Part shown: one piece after another, positions 20,762 to 29,849 of the stretch | Position numbering within the stretch: the stretch's first letter is position 1 | How the letters are laid out: every line of letters starts with the position of its first letter | Source: Zasmidium citrigriseum | Lineage: Eukaryota > Ascomycota > Dothideomycetes > Mycosphaerellales > Mycosphaerellaceae | Length of the DNA stretch: 64,000 nt | Direction of reading: 5' to 3' | Assembly (NCBI GenBank): GCA_002786025.1 | Contig: NHNW01000002.1 | Location: 1,364,001-1,428,000, forward strand | Translations under genes and position numbers: made by a program | Notes under the pieces: generated by a model | Databases searched by the model: none | What the model was told of the DNA's origin: nothing | Seen by the model: only the letters and a program-made list of their open reading frames with translations

Positions 20762-22611
20762 CTTGATCGATGGAAATCAATCAGCATCAGGACCTGGGAG
20801 TTTCGAGGACTATAATCCACTCAACGCCCTACTTTCCAGCATCTTTGAAGGATAGAATTAGCGACGTTCCATGGATCACGATGGTCGCCCAACTGGGATT
20901 CTTCTTTGTCTGAATACCAGCCCAGAAGACGTGGCTTTCCAGGACAATGAATACAATGCTTGGCACATCAATCGAAGCTGGATCTCGTCAAAGACCTTCG
21001 CTAAAAGAGAGATGTTGCTGGCATTGGTGCTTGGTCGTGTGGAGTCTGTCAAGAGCTGAGGGCAGGGTGCCAAGGGATAGTTCTTTCATGAAGACTGAAT
21101 TTGCTCCTTCCAAGCTTGGTCTACTCAGACTATCCTGGACGTGGCATGTGCAAGTAGCTAACATGAAGTGAACGAAGAGGGTCCCAGTGGACGGCTAATG
21201 CATTGGAATACGACTTGATACTGAAAGACCTGTCCAGGGCTATCGAGCACCATGTATGGAGAGGACTGGAGTCGACACGATTTGGTAGTCTTCTCGACTC
21301 GAAGCCAGTGTTGGCCCGCAGGATTTTTGCTGCTCAGCAGACATCGAAAATGCATAGGGACTGCCAGACGGCCCTTCGAAGTCTGTGAGGTAGCACATTC
21401 GACATACTCGGTTCAGCCGCGATCTCTTGACAATGACTGACTGCACTTCAGAATCCAGCAGCATTTCGATGCCCTCGCATGATCGAGATATGACGGACTT
21501 CTTTCATCACACATTTGAAGCCGCCTCGATGATCGTGTCCAGCAGGACTCCGAACCCACCTTGGCAGCATCGGTCACAGCCCGGCGTCCTGTCCAAACTT
21601 CAGACGAACCAGCTCCGTCTCGTCGTCCAACAAGGATATCGGTCAGCTATATGGCACGATGGAACGCTCGCTTCCAGACTGCAGCAACAAGATAAAGCGC
21701 CGCCAGTAAGTAAAGGAGAACCTAATTTCCTCGGCTACCTCCTATATGCGTCTTCGTACAATTTCGCCTCTAAAGTTGGATCCATTCGCGCTCGAGATTT
21801 TGGCGCGCTCAGCGCTGTTTCGAACCGAGCTGTACTTTCACTCGGTGGTGATGGTGATAGGCGATGCTGCTGAACAGGGATCCAGGTTGTGAGGTGTGAA
21901 GTGTGAAGTGAGGTTACAATCCTGCGGTGTCGATCTCCGAGGCACTTCATCACATGGACTTCTCTTCCTCTCCCCACCCAGATGACTCGCTTCCACTTGC
22001 CCGGTGGCATGAATATACCGACGTTAGTAAGAGACTGTTCCACGTGGAATAGAGGCAGAATGTGCTGTAGTGAAAAGTATCACGAATGATACAAAAGTTG
22101 AAGAGAAGTTGAGTTCAAAATTTTGATGAGATCACGTGATTTTGGAGATTGATGTTTTTGGAGAGATTAATCATTAGATGTCTTCTATGTCGTCTGGACG
22201 TCCTCAACTCATCTCTCGTAGCTGCCGTGCAGGCCACAATCTTTGCTGGAGGGTATAATGTCAGAAGTTCACATTGCTGTGATGATGCCGTCGATGCCGT
22301 GGTTGGTTTTCTTGTCCTTCATCCCTGCTCATGCCGGAGAATTGCCATCCTTGTCATACAATCCAGATCCTGTTCATCTCCCTTTGCTGACACGTCTCTC
22401 AACTCTTCCTCTTCACCGCCCCAGCAGCCTCTCTCATCGTCGGTAAATATTTACAGCGCCAGGAGCGTGAAGAATGTCGCTCGCCGGTGTCGATGCAGCC
22501 CAAGCCGTTAATCCGCCCCTCAACCCAGGTCTATTACCGGTCGCCAAACGCCTATGTACATGATGGGTGATTGATGCTCAAATCGCAGGAAAAATATACA
22601 GAACGCGTTGT
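20762..22611. other. Intergenic region, 1.85 kb
   Basis: Contains a 148-codon plus-strand frame at 21427..21873 and an overlapping minus-strand frame at 21735..22043; neither shows protein-like composition or splice context. A short imperfect tandem GTGTGAA/GTGAGG repeat lies near 21893-21916. No gene called. Confidence 0.4.
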
Positions 22612-23916
22612 TCAGCCTTGCGGTGGCGGCGGCGGCGGCTTGGCGGCCTTTTCTGCGGCTTCCTTCTCTGCCTTCTCCTTCGCGGCGGCTTCCTCTTCAG
22701 CGGCGCGCTGCGCGTCTTCGGCCTCCTTCTGCGCCTTCTCGGCTTCTATCCGCGCTTCCTCGAGCATCTTCATCTTCTCCTCGTCCGGAAGTTGCGCGTA
22801 TAGCGCCGTGTTCTCGTCCCACGCCTTGACGCACTCGGCGACCCAGTTGCAGCGCTCGACTTCGCCGTAGAGCGGGTGGTTGAACCGTGGGTGAGCAGTT
22901 GGCCAGCCGGAAGCGTGGTAGTGGTGTCGCACCAAAGCCTGGCGACCGTCGTGGGTACCGGAATCAGAGTGGCCCTGGCCTGCAGCAAACGCCTCGACAG
23001 TCAAAACCAGAATGCCGCCAGTCAGCTTCGACTCATTGATGTCGTGGAATTCATCCCACTTCACTTCGCGGCCGGTGCGTTTTGACATCTCCGCAAGGAT
23101 GGCGTTCGTGAAGGCCGAGGGACCGGTACCGCTGATGACCTGATCGAAGTCCAGCTCGATTTGCGAGATGGGCTTGTTCTGTTCGAGAGCGACATTCCGG
23201 AGCCACATCATGATGTTCTCGATCAGGTGGATCATCACGGGCTGCTTTGGCTTGCTCATGAATGTCCATTGGCAGAAAGACATGGACTTGGAGCCGAGAA
23301 TCGGGTGGTCCTTGAATTCGGGCTGGTCAATTTCTACGCCAATGACAAGATCGACGTCCTTTTCTTGCCATCGCGTTGGGATGAAGTGGTCAGCTGGCTT
23401 GAGGGCTTCGACATCGATATCGGTGTAGATGCCGCCCTCGACGTACATGATCATGTACCGGAGCAGATCGGCCTTGATGATGCGGGCGGTTAGTTCGCGG
23501 TACATGAACACAATGTCGGGACGATTGAGACCCTGAGGACCGAAATGAGTCTCAACATATGCCATGTCGTTCTGATCCGTCAGAACTTCGTATCGGTATT
23601 CGGGGTTCTTCGCAATCCATGTCTGCGCGGTGTTGTGGTCCCTCTCTTCGAATCGCATCGGATCCACCTTCCAGGTCTGCCAGATCTTTCGTGGGAAATA
23701 TGGTTGCTTGTGCTCGAGCATCTTGGGCACCACGCTGGGGATGTTGCCCGAGAGGAAGAAGAGGAATAGTAATGCCGCGCATACTGGAAGCAGGACTCGC
23801 TGCAACTGCTTGGGAACTCCGATTGACGGGACTGCGGCCAGGAAGTCCTTCGCGTTCTTGGGGCTGTTCAACCGCATCTTTTCTGGATCGCTCGTGCGCG
23901 ACGCTGTTCGGCCCAT
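22612..23916 (-). CDS. OCH1-like glycosyltransferase (GT32), type II membrane protein
   Basis: Single exon, 434 residues from MGRTASRTSDPEK. A membrane anchor lies at about 41-57 (VLLPVCAALLFLFFLSG) after a short cytosolic tail, as in Golgi glycosyltransferases. The lumenal domain opens with PRKIWQTWK and carries the DxD sugar-nucleotide motif in GGIYTDIDVEAL (D166, D168), both marks of the GT32 alpha-1,6-mannosyltransferase group. The last ~55 residues are unusual: a Glu/Lys/Ala-rich coiled coil from KMKMLEEARIEAEKAQKEAE onward, ending in six prolines and QG. The family enzyme usually adds mannose to N-glycans or related lipids; donor and acceptor here are inferred only. It is divergent from the acyltransferase gene. 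Confidence 0.88.
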   Translation of the reverse strand: MGRTASRTSDPEKMRLNSPKNAKDFLAAVPSIGVPKQLQRVLLPVCAALLFLFFLSGNIPSVVPKMLEHKQPYFPRKIWQTWKVDPMRFEERDHNTAQTWIAKNPEYRYEVLTDQNDMAYVETHFGPQGLNRPDIVFMYRELTARIIKADLLRYMIMYVEGGIYTDIDVEALKPADHFIPTRWQEKDVDLVIGVEIDQPEFKDHPILGSKSMSFCQWTFMSKPKQPVMIHLIENIMMWLRNVALEQNKPISQIELDFDQVISGTGPSAFTNAILAEMSKRTGREVKWDEFHDINESKLTGGILVLTVEAFAAGQGHSDSGTHDGRQALVRHHYHASGWPTAHPRFNHPLYGEVERCNWVAECVKAWDENTALYAQLPDEEKMKMLEEARIEAEKAQKEAEDAQRAAEEEAAAKEKAEKEAAEKAAKPPPPPPQG

Positions 23917-24981
23917 GATTGCCTCCGAGGGCTGTAAAACGATTGACTGTTGCACACACTGTCGCTACAGAGGGCAGAAGGGCATGCGGCAACGAGGGAG
24001 AAAGTCGCGCGCGGGAGTTCAGGCGGTGGATATTAGGAAAAACGTCATGTGCGATAGGGCACGCACAAATCTCCTCGCCCTGCCAAATTGCTATCACGAA
24101 CAGGGAGGCAAGAGTAAGTCGGGACCAGTCGAAGCAAGACTCTATTAGCTGCGCTACCAGCGCGCACCGGATTGCCCTCCCGAGCGACTGCGAGGGCCCA
24201 AGATGGCTGGCGCGGTTCAACACCCATCGTAGTGACCAACGGCGACCGGCCGAGGCTGGTCTGCAGAGGTGGCGATCCGTTCACATGCGCAGCCAGTGGC
24301 CGCGGACGCATGGCGGCGTAAGCCTCGGACGTGGCGGAGAGGATACCAATTACCATGGCAAAACACTGGTTTACGCCGCTCTCCTACCAAACTGCCGCAA
24401 GAGACGGCAGGGTCCGCCATCCTGCGTGCGGGGAGTGGCTGCAGATCAAATACAGCGATATTGCATTCGTTGCTAGCGATGCAGGCACCCACTTGCCTGT
24501 GCGTAGCGTGGCGGAGGCGACGCAGGAACGACCCGCTCCTTGATTTGGCACACAAAGGATGCAAGTCGCAGCGAAGCGTTGCATGATTCGCCCGCGCAAC
24601 TGTGCCGCCGTTCGGCACGCAGATTGGGTGAGAAAAGTCTATCGCCTAAACAGGTGAAGCTGTTGCAGCTCTCAACCGCCGAGGTGCCAACCAGCGGATC
24701 CTGCTTCTCAAGGAGGAGGACCGCTTGAAGCTACACCTCCGAAATGGACGCCATGGTCTGGTCCGACGTGCCGCTAATCAGCACGCCCCGCCATCATCGC
24801 TGCGAGCCTTTTGCGATTACACTTGATTTGACTTCCTCTCCAAGCGACTGACACACAAGTCTGTTGCGGCGCCAGAGTTCATCCTTGGCCAGGCTCTTGT
24901 CACTCTACACTCACATCTTCATTGATGTGCCGGGCGTGCCCTCCCTGATTTCTCGGTCGTTTCAGCGTGTCTGGCATCAAC
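23917..24981. other. Divergent intergenic region, GT32 / acyltransferase
   Basis: About 1.06 kb between two start codons. GC-rich, with several overlapping frames on both strands that lack coding character. A GCGCTGGTAGCGC inverted repeat near 24150-24162 recalls a tRNA A box but no tRNA can be folded around it. Confidence 0.4.
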
Positions 24982-26544
24982 ATGGGAGGAGAGACGCAGG
25001 AGAAGTCGCTGGGGTTGCTGGAGCAGGGCGAGCTGGAGGTGGACTCTGATTCTACACTCAACGAAGACGAACGACCACCGACGCCGGTCGCGAAGACGAG
25101 GGCACAAATTGCATCGCTGCTGGAGTTTGGAGCGTCGCGAGTTGCCATGATCCGGCCCTCCTTCCTCCAGGTCAAGACCACCAAGACCACGAAACTACGA
25201 CGGACCGCATATCTGGACGGCATCAGAGGCTTTGCGGCGCTGCTCGTGTACTGCCTTCACCACCAGCTCTGGGCTCACGCCATCCAGGGCGGCAGTATCA
25301 AACTTGAAAACACATGGGGCTGGGACGGTGAATACTATCTCGGCGCGTTTCCCTTCATCCGCACATTCTTCACCGGCGGCCATTATGCAGTCGCGACTTT
25401 CTTCGTGCTCTCCGGCTATGTGCTGGCCTGCAAGCCTCTGATGCTCATCCAGGCCGGCGAGCAAAACGCGCTCGGCGACGCTCTGGCATCAGGTCTGTTC
25501 CGACGATGGCTCCGACTCTATCTACCAATTCTGGCTGTCACATTTGGCTTTTTGCTGATGCCTCATTTGTTCGGCCTATCTTCCGACTTTCGGCCACAGC
25601 CAACTCTTAAGGATGAGATTTGGAAATGGTACTGCGATCTGAAGAACTTCACCTTCATCTGGAACATGGGCGGCGACATCATCTTGGACTACCAAAAGCA
25701 CGTCTGGTCAATTCCTGTCGAAATGCGAGGCTCAATCACCATCTGGACTGCAGTTCTGGCCTTCTCTCGCTGCACTAAGAATGCTCGACTTGCCTGCGAG
25801 GCTTTGCTCACCTTCTACTTCATGTACATTGTTGATGGCGCTCACTTTGCCATGTTCTCTGCTGGAATGTTGCTTTGCGATCTGGACCTCCTGGCCTTGG
25901 ACAAGAAGCTTCCATCTTGGTTCTACTCCATCGAGCCATACAAGACACCTCTCGCCTACGTTGCCTTCGTGGTCAGCATCCTGTTGGGCGGTATCCCATC
26001 GAACTCAGTCGAGCTGGACCACATGAGAGCATCGCCAGGCTGGTACTACTTGTCCTTCCTCAAGCCACAAGCTGTCTTTGACTATCGATGGTTCTTCCTC
26101 TTTTGGGCTGCGCTGCTTATGGTCTGGTGCTCTGGTCGCATTGGATGGCTCAAGCGATTCTTCGAGTCTCGCTTCTGCCAATACCTTGGTCGCATCTCAT
26201 ACATGTTCTACCTCATGCACGGACCCGTCTTATGGCTCGTCGGCGACAGGATCTACGCGGCTGTGGGCTGGGTCAACTTCTCGCACGCCCTTACGATTCC
26301 CGGCTGGGCTGATACATTCCCACTCCCCAAATGGGGACCCTTCGGCTTGGAAGTTTCGTTCATCATCCCGCAGCTCATCTTGATGCCGCTTACATTCTGG
26401 GTGGCGGAGCTGACGACGGCTCTGATCGATGACCCTGCGATCAAGTTCGCGGCGTACTGCTATTCGCTCACACAGCCACCGAAGGACAGTCCATCCTCTC
26501 CCACGAACAGGGGCGGCAACAATGATCGCGAGCGCAAGGCATAA
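24982..26544 (+). CDS. Acyltransferase-3 family membrane protein (O-acyltransferase)
   Basis: Single exon, 520 residues from MGGETQEKSLGL. After a ~70-residue cytosolic tail comes YLDGIRGFAALLVYCLHH, the opening motif of the acyltransferase-3 family with its conserved RG and the histidines thought to take part in acyl transfer. About ten hydrophobic segments follow (for example ILAVTFGFLLMPHLF, WFFLFWAALLMVW). The family transfers acetyl or other acyl groups from the cytosol to extracellular or lumenal sugars and lipids in bacteria and fungi. Substrate here is unknown. Its setting between two type II glycan-enzyme-like proteins suggests a carbohydrate acceptor, as inference. Confidence 0.88.
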   Translation: MGGETQEKSLGLLEQGELEVDSDSTLNEDERPPTPVAKTRAQIASLLEFGASRVAMIRPSFLQVKTTKTTKLRRTAYLDGIRGFAALLVYCLHHQLWAHAIQGGSIKLENTWGWDGEYYLGAFPFIRTFFTGGHYAVATFFVLSGYVLACKPLMLIQAGEQNALGDALASGLFRRWLRLYLPILAVTFGFLLMPHLFGLSSDFRPQPTLKDEIWKWYCDLKNFTFIWNMGGDIILDYQKHVWSIPVEMRGSITIWTAVLAFSRCTKNARLACEALLTFYFMYIVDGAHFAMFSAGMLLCDLDLLALDKKLPSWFYSIEPYKTPLAYVAFVVSILLGGIPSNSVELDHMRASPGWYYLSFLKPQAVFDYRWFFLFWAALLMVWCSGRIGWLKRFFESRFCQYLGRISYMFYLMHGPVLWLVGDRIYAAVGWVNFSHALTIPGWADTFPLPKWGPFGLEVSFIIPQLILMPLTFWVAELTTALIDDPAIKFAAYCYSLTQPPKDSPSSPTNRGGNNDRERKA

Positions 26545-26640
26545 ACGATAGATGTACGACCAGCAATGCTATAATGATTAATCGTTGAACATACAACAGC
26601 ATTAACTCTGCCTCTGCATCTCTTCCTCATCATCAGCTAT

Positions 26641-26759
26641 CTACACTTCAGACGCCTTATCAGCCGATGTCTCAACTGATCGCAAGATCGTGTTCGCGGC
26701 CTTTGTCTTGGCAGCATCCGTAAAATCCCTCGGCTGGATCCAATCAAATGCCTCCCGCC
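26641..26759 (-). CDS. Possible 3' exon of a small unrecognised protein
   Basis: Downstream of a CATAG acceptor the frame reads REAFDWIQPRDFTDAAKTKA and on to NTILRSVETSADKASEV and a stop. It is helical and protein-like. No in-frame ATG or clear upstream exon was found in the next 300 bp, so the rest of the gene is missing from this model. Confidence 0.25.
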
Positions 26760-27771
26760 CTATGGCGCAACGCAACGCTTGCAATTTGTCCAAGATTAAT
26801 AGAGTTCCACTGATGCGGCACTGGAGCCAAGCCCTGGAATTTGCAACAAAGGAGGGGGGACTAAAATCCGCGCCTCGTTGACTCGTCCTCTCACCGTTGG
26901 CGGGTTGGGATCTTGGTCGTGATTTGTGCAGAATTGCGATGAGCCACGGTGCAATTATTTGCCTCCTATCTTTTGGAGATTGTTGGGACTGGACTCTGCC
27001 CTTTATCAAGCGGACTACTGGAGGAGTACGGATGGCAATAAAGGGCGGGGCTTGCCGCAGGCCACTAATGCGTACCCTCGTGTAGTGTAGTCATCGTTTC
27101 GGCAGGCTGGGATGTGGATGTGGTTTTATTTGGGCGAGCAAGCGGGGGAAGAGGTTTGGGGAAACGATTGACCAACCGGTGCCACCTCCACTTTTTTACT
27201 TGCTTGATTGCTGGTCCTGGCAGGGAATTTTGCGCCACTCTCAGCGATTCCAGCTCTCGCCCTTCCGAGTGACACCGAGGTGGGCGCCGATCCGGAGTCT
27301 TGCTGTTATCGCTGCAACAGCTTGTCATGATGCCAAGAGGCCTGGTTGTTGGTGGTGGATGTGGAGGAAGTGGGTGAGTTATCTTGCAGCCGTGTCTCTT
27401 GCTCGTGTTCGTGCTCACACTATCGATTGCTGACAGGCGTAAGTGGCATCACGGCCGCTTCCTCCCATTTCGCTTTTGGGTGGCGCCGATGGACCAAGAT
27501 CGTCTAGTCTTCCGTTCTCACTAGCTCTGCCTGCGAGGTGCCCGCGTAACTTTTCCTGCAGGGTGCTGGTTCGTGAAGAGAGAGCCGAGCGCGTCGTTGC
27601 TTGACATCTGATCCTCAGCGCCGCAATCAATATCTTTTGTGCGAGGCTGCACACGGCATCGGTGGTTCCGCTTCGCTTTTCTCGTATACACACCTCGCAG
27701 ATGCTGTTGTCGAGGTGGTGAGGTGCGAATAAACACAGGTCCCCGTCCCTGCTAGCGCCGCCTTCGCCAGC
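26760..27771. other. Intergenic region
   Basis: About 1 kb ahead of the GPHDAR protein gene. Apart from a possible upstream part of the exon at 26641..26759, nothing is recognised. Confidence 0.35.
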
Positions 27772-29454
27772 ATGCTGGTCGCAGGCAAGACAAGGCTCGT
27801 TACTGTGACGGCCTTTTGTCTCATTGCCTTCATTGCCATTGCCGCGCTCACGTACAACCCCGAGCTCACCGACGACAGCTCCGAGTACATACGGAAGTCA
27901 TGGTCGAAGATCTCGAATGAGCAGGCGTGGCTTGGAGGAGGAAACACACCGACACCTCCCGGCAGCATACCGAATCCTCAGACACCACAGGAGGCTTTGC
28001 CATTCAATCCGGAGCCGCAACTATCAGAGCCGGATCTACCTTCGAAGAACCCGAATCCTTACGCTGCGGTCAATGAGGTGACGGGAGGTGATGCGGTGGA
28101 TGAGCATACCACGAGCAGCAGCTCGTCGGCAACCTCGACATCGACATCTACAGATGCCGTAGGGCTTCCGACACATACAGCGGACACGAGCGATCACAAA
28201 CATCCTCCGCCCGTTCCTTCTGAGGTTGCCAAACTATACGATGAGATCACATCGCAGAGCACCGCGGATGGGAGCTATTTTGCCATCAACTTCTACAAGG
28301 ACAACACCCATGCCTTCAACCCGAGTCTTCTGCCGCATGCGCAATACAACGATACCTGGATTGCAGTTGCTCAGGCACGGTATGAAGAGCGGGAGTTTCC
28401 TTCCGGGTGGTCGGCGGAGTTGGTCTGCAGCGCTACGTTCGACAAGTCAGGGAATCTCTCATGCACAGAGCCACCCACGGTTTTAACAGTGTCGGCAACG
28501 CAAAGCACGCACTGCAAAGACAAGCTCCTCGCATTGCGCATGAACATTGGCCCACATGATGCGCGCGCCTTCTTTGGCCCGGAATACCCCTACCTCATCT
28601 ATGGCACGCAATCTGAATACACCTGCTTTGGACAATGGACGCAAGACTTCCGCCTGCTGATGGACTGGGGCATCTTCCGAGGGTGGGATGTCTTCCAAAC
28701 CCCAACAGAAATTCAACGTCCCCCGCCCCTCGGTGAAATGGAGAAGAACTACTTCTTCTTCTGGGATCTCGACAAAGTCCTCTACACCCACTACGACACT
28801 TCCCCCAAACGCGCCTTCGCCAAACTCGAAGCCGACGGCTCCGCAGGCCCCGATCTCGCCCCTCAAGTCTACGCCAAAGACGGAGCCTGCTTCGACAAGC
28901 ACCTCAAACTCAACCCACTCCCAGACCCAAAAGAGACCAAATCCTCCATCCATCAAGCCACAAACTCCCTCTCCCTAACCTTCTGCAACAAGACCGACAC
29001 ATCTTGCTTCCCGAACGAAGACAACACCTACGTTATCGCCATCTACCAACACAAGGTCGGCAACGGCATGATGCATGCCCGCTACGAACCGTTCGTCATG
29101 GTCTTCAAACGAAGGGCTCCCTTCGAACTCCACGCCATTACCGCGAAACCGCTTTGGATCCGCGGACGCAGCTCTCGGGATGAGATGATTTACGCCACGT
29201 CGATGAACTGGAAACAGAGGGGAATGACGTATAATGGATATTTGGATGATGTGATACATCTCAATTTCGGCGTGGAAGATCACAGGACGGCGAGTATTGA
29301 TGTTCTGGCTGGGGATTTGGTCAGGAATTTGATGATGTGTGACGAGCATGGGGCTGCTGCAGCTCCTGCTCTTCCAGCGGCTCCACCGCCTGCTGCTCCA
29401 CCTCCACCTCCTGCAGCTCCTCCGCCAGCTCCTGGGTTGGGAATGGGACCGTAA
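27772..29454 (+). CDS. Type II membrane protein, GPHDAR motif, glycan-enzyme-like
   Basis: Single exon, 560 residues. A short basic tail and one membrane anchor (about 10-27) are followed by a Pro/Ser/Thr-rich stem to ~150, including a run of Ser/Thr near 113-127, then a compact lumenal domain. That domain has LRMNIGPHDARAFFGP at about 255-270, then YLIYGTQSEY and CFGQWTQDFRLLMDW. GPxDxR followed by aromatic strands recalls GH130 phosphorylases and fungal beta-mannosyltransferases, but this is a likeness from memory only. The end is a Pro/Ala-rich tail. Layout is that of a Golgi enzyme. The true activity is unknown. Confidence 0.75.
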   Translation: MLVAGKTRLVTVTAFCLIAFIAIAALTYNPELTDDSSEYIRKSWSKISNEQAWLGGGNTPTPPGSIPNPQTPQEALPFNPEPQLSEPDLPSKNPNPYAAVNEVTGGDAVDEHTTSSSSSATSTSTSTDAVGLPTHTADTSDHKHPPPVPSEVAKLYDEITSQSTADGSYFAINFYKDNTHAFNPSLLPHAQYNDTWIAVAQARYEEREFPSGWSAELVCSATFDKSGNLSCTEPPTVLTVSATQSTHCKDKLLALRMNIGPHDARAFFGPEYPYLIYGTQSEYTCFGQWTQDFRLLMDWGIFRGWDVFQTPTEIQRPPPLGEMEKNYFFFWDLDKVLYTHYDTSPKRAFAKLEADGSAGPDLAPQVYAKDGACFDKHLKLNPLPDPKETKSSIHQATNSLSLTFCNKTDTSCFPNEDNTYVIAIYQHKVGNGMMHARYEPFVMVFKRRAPFELHAITAKPLWIRGRSSRDEMIYATSMNWKQRGMTYNGYLDDVIHLNFGVEDHRTASIDVLAGDLVRNLMMCDEHGAAAAPALPAAPPPAAPPPPPAAPPPAPGLGMGP

Positions 29455-29849
29455 AGAGCGAGAATATGTGGGATATGTATGCTTGGTGTTAGGAGGGATG
29501 AATTTTGATGAAGTCTTACGAGCGTGCCCGAGACGAAAGCAATGCGTTGAGGAAATACCCAGACGAGTGTTTTTACAGGATGTAAGATACCTTGCTATTT
29601 GCAATGGGGTGCTGAATCGAACTCGAAATCATGTGCGTGGTCATTTCTCTATTCATTCACTTCAGATCTTTGGGTCACGTGTAAGTCTTGGCATTTCTCA
29701 TGAAACTCTCAAACTGCGCTCTACCCTGCAAGCGTGAGCATGGCAAGTTTGCGGTCCATTCCGGATACAACACCTTCCACCGCGCCCAGCTTCGGGTGAA
29801 GACAGGGAACAGTGACCTTTCTGTGGAGATAACCTGCAGAGATCCGACC
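29455..29849. other. Convergent intergenic region
   Basis: 395 bp between two stop codons; 3' flanks only. Confidence 0.45.

Noticed and set aside
24130..24190. tRNA gene on the minus strand, from a TGGTAGCGCAG A-box-like string
   Set aside because: No matching B box at the right distance and no cloverleaf can be folded; the string is part of a GCGCT...AGCGC inverted repeat.
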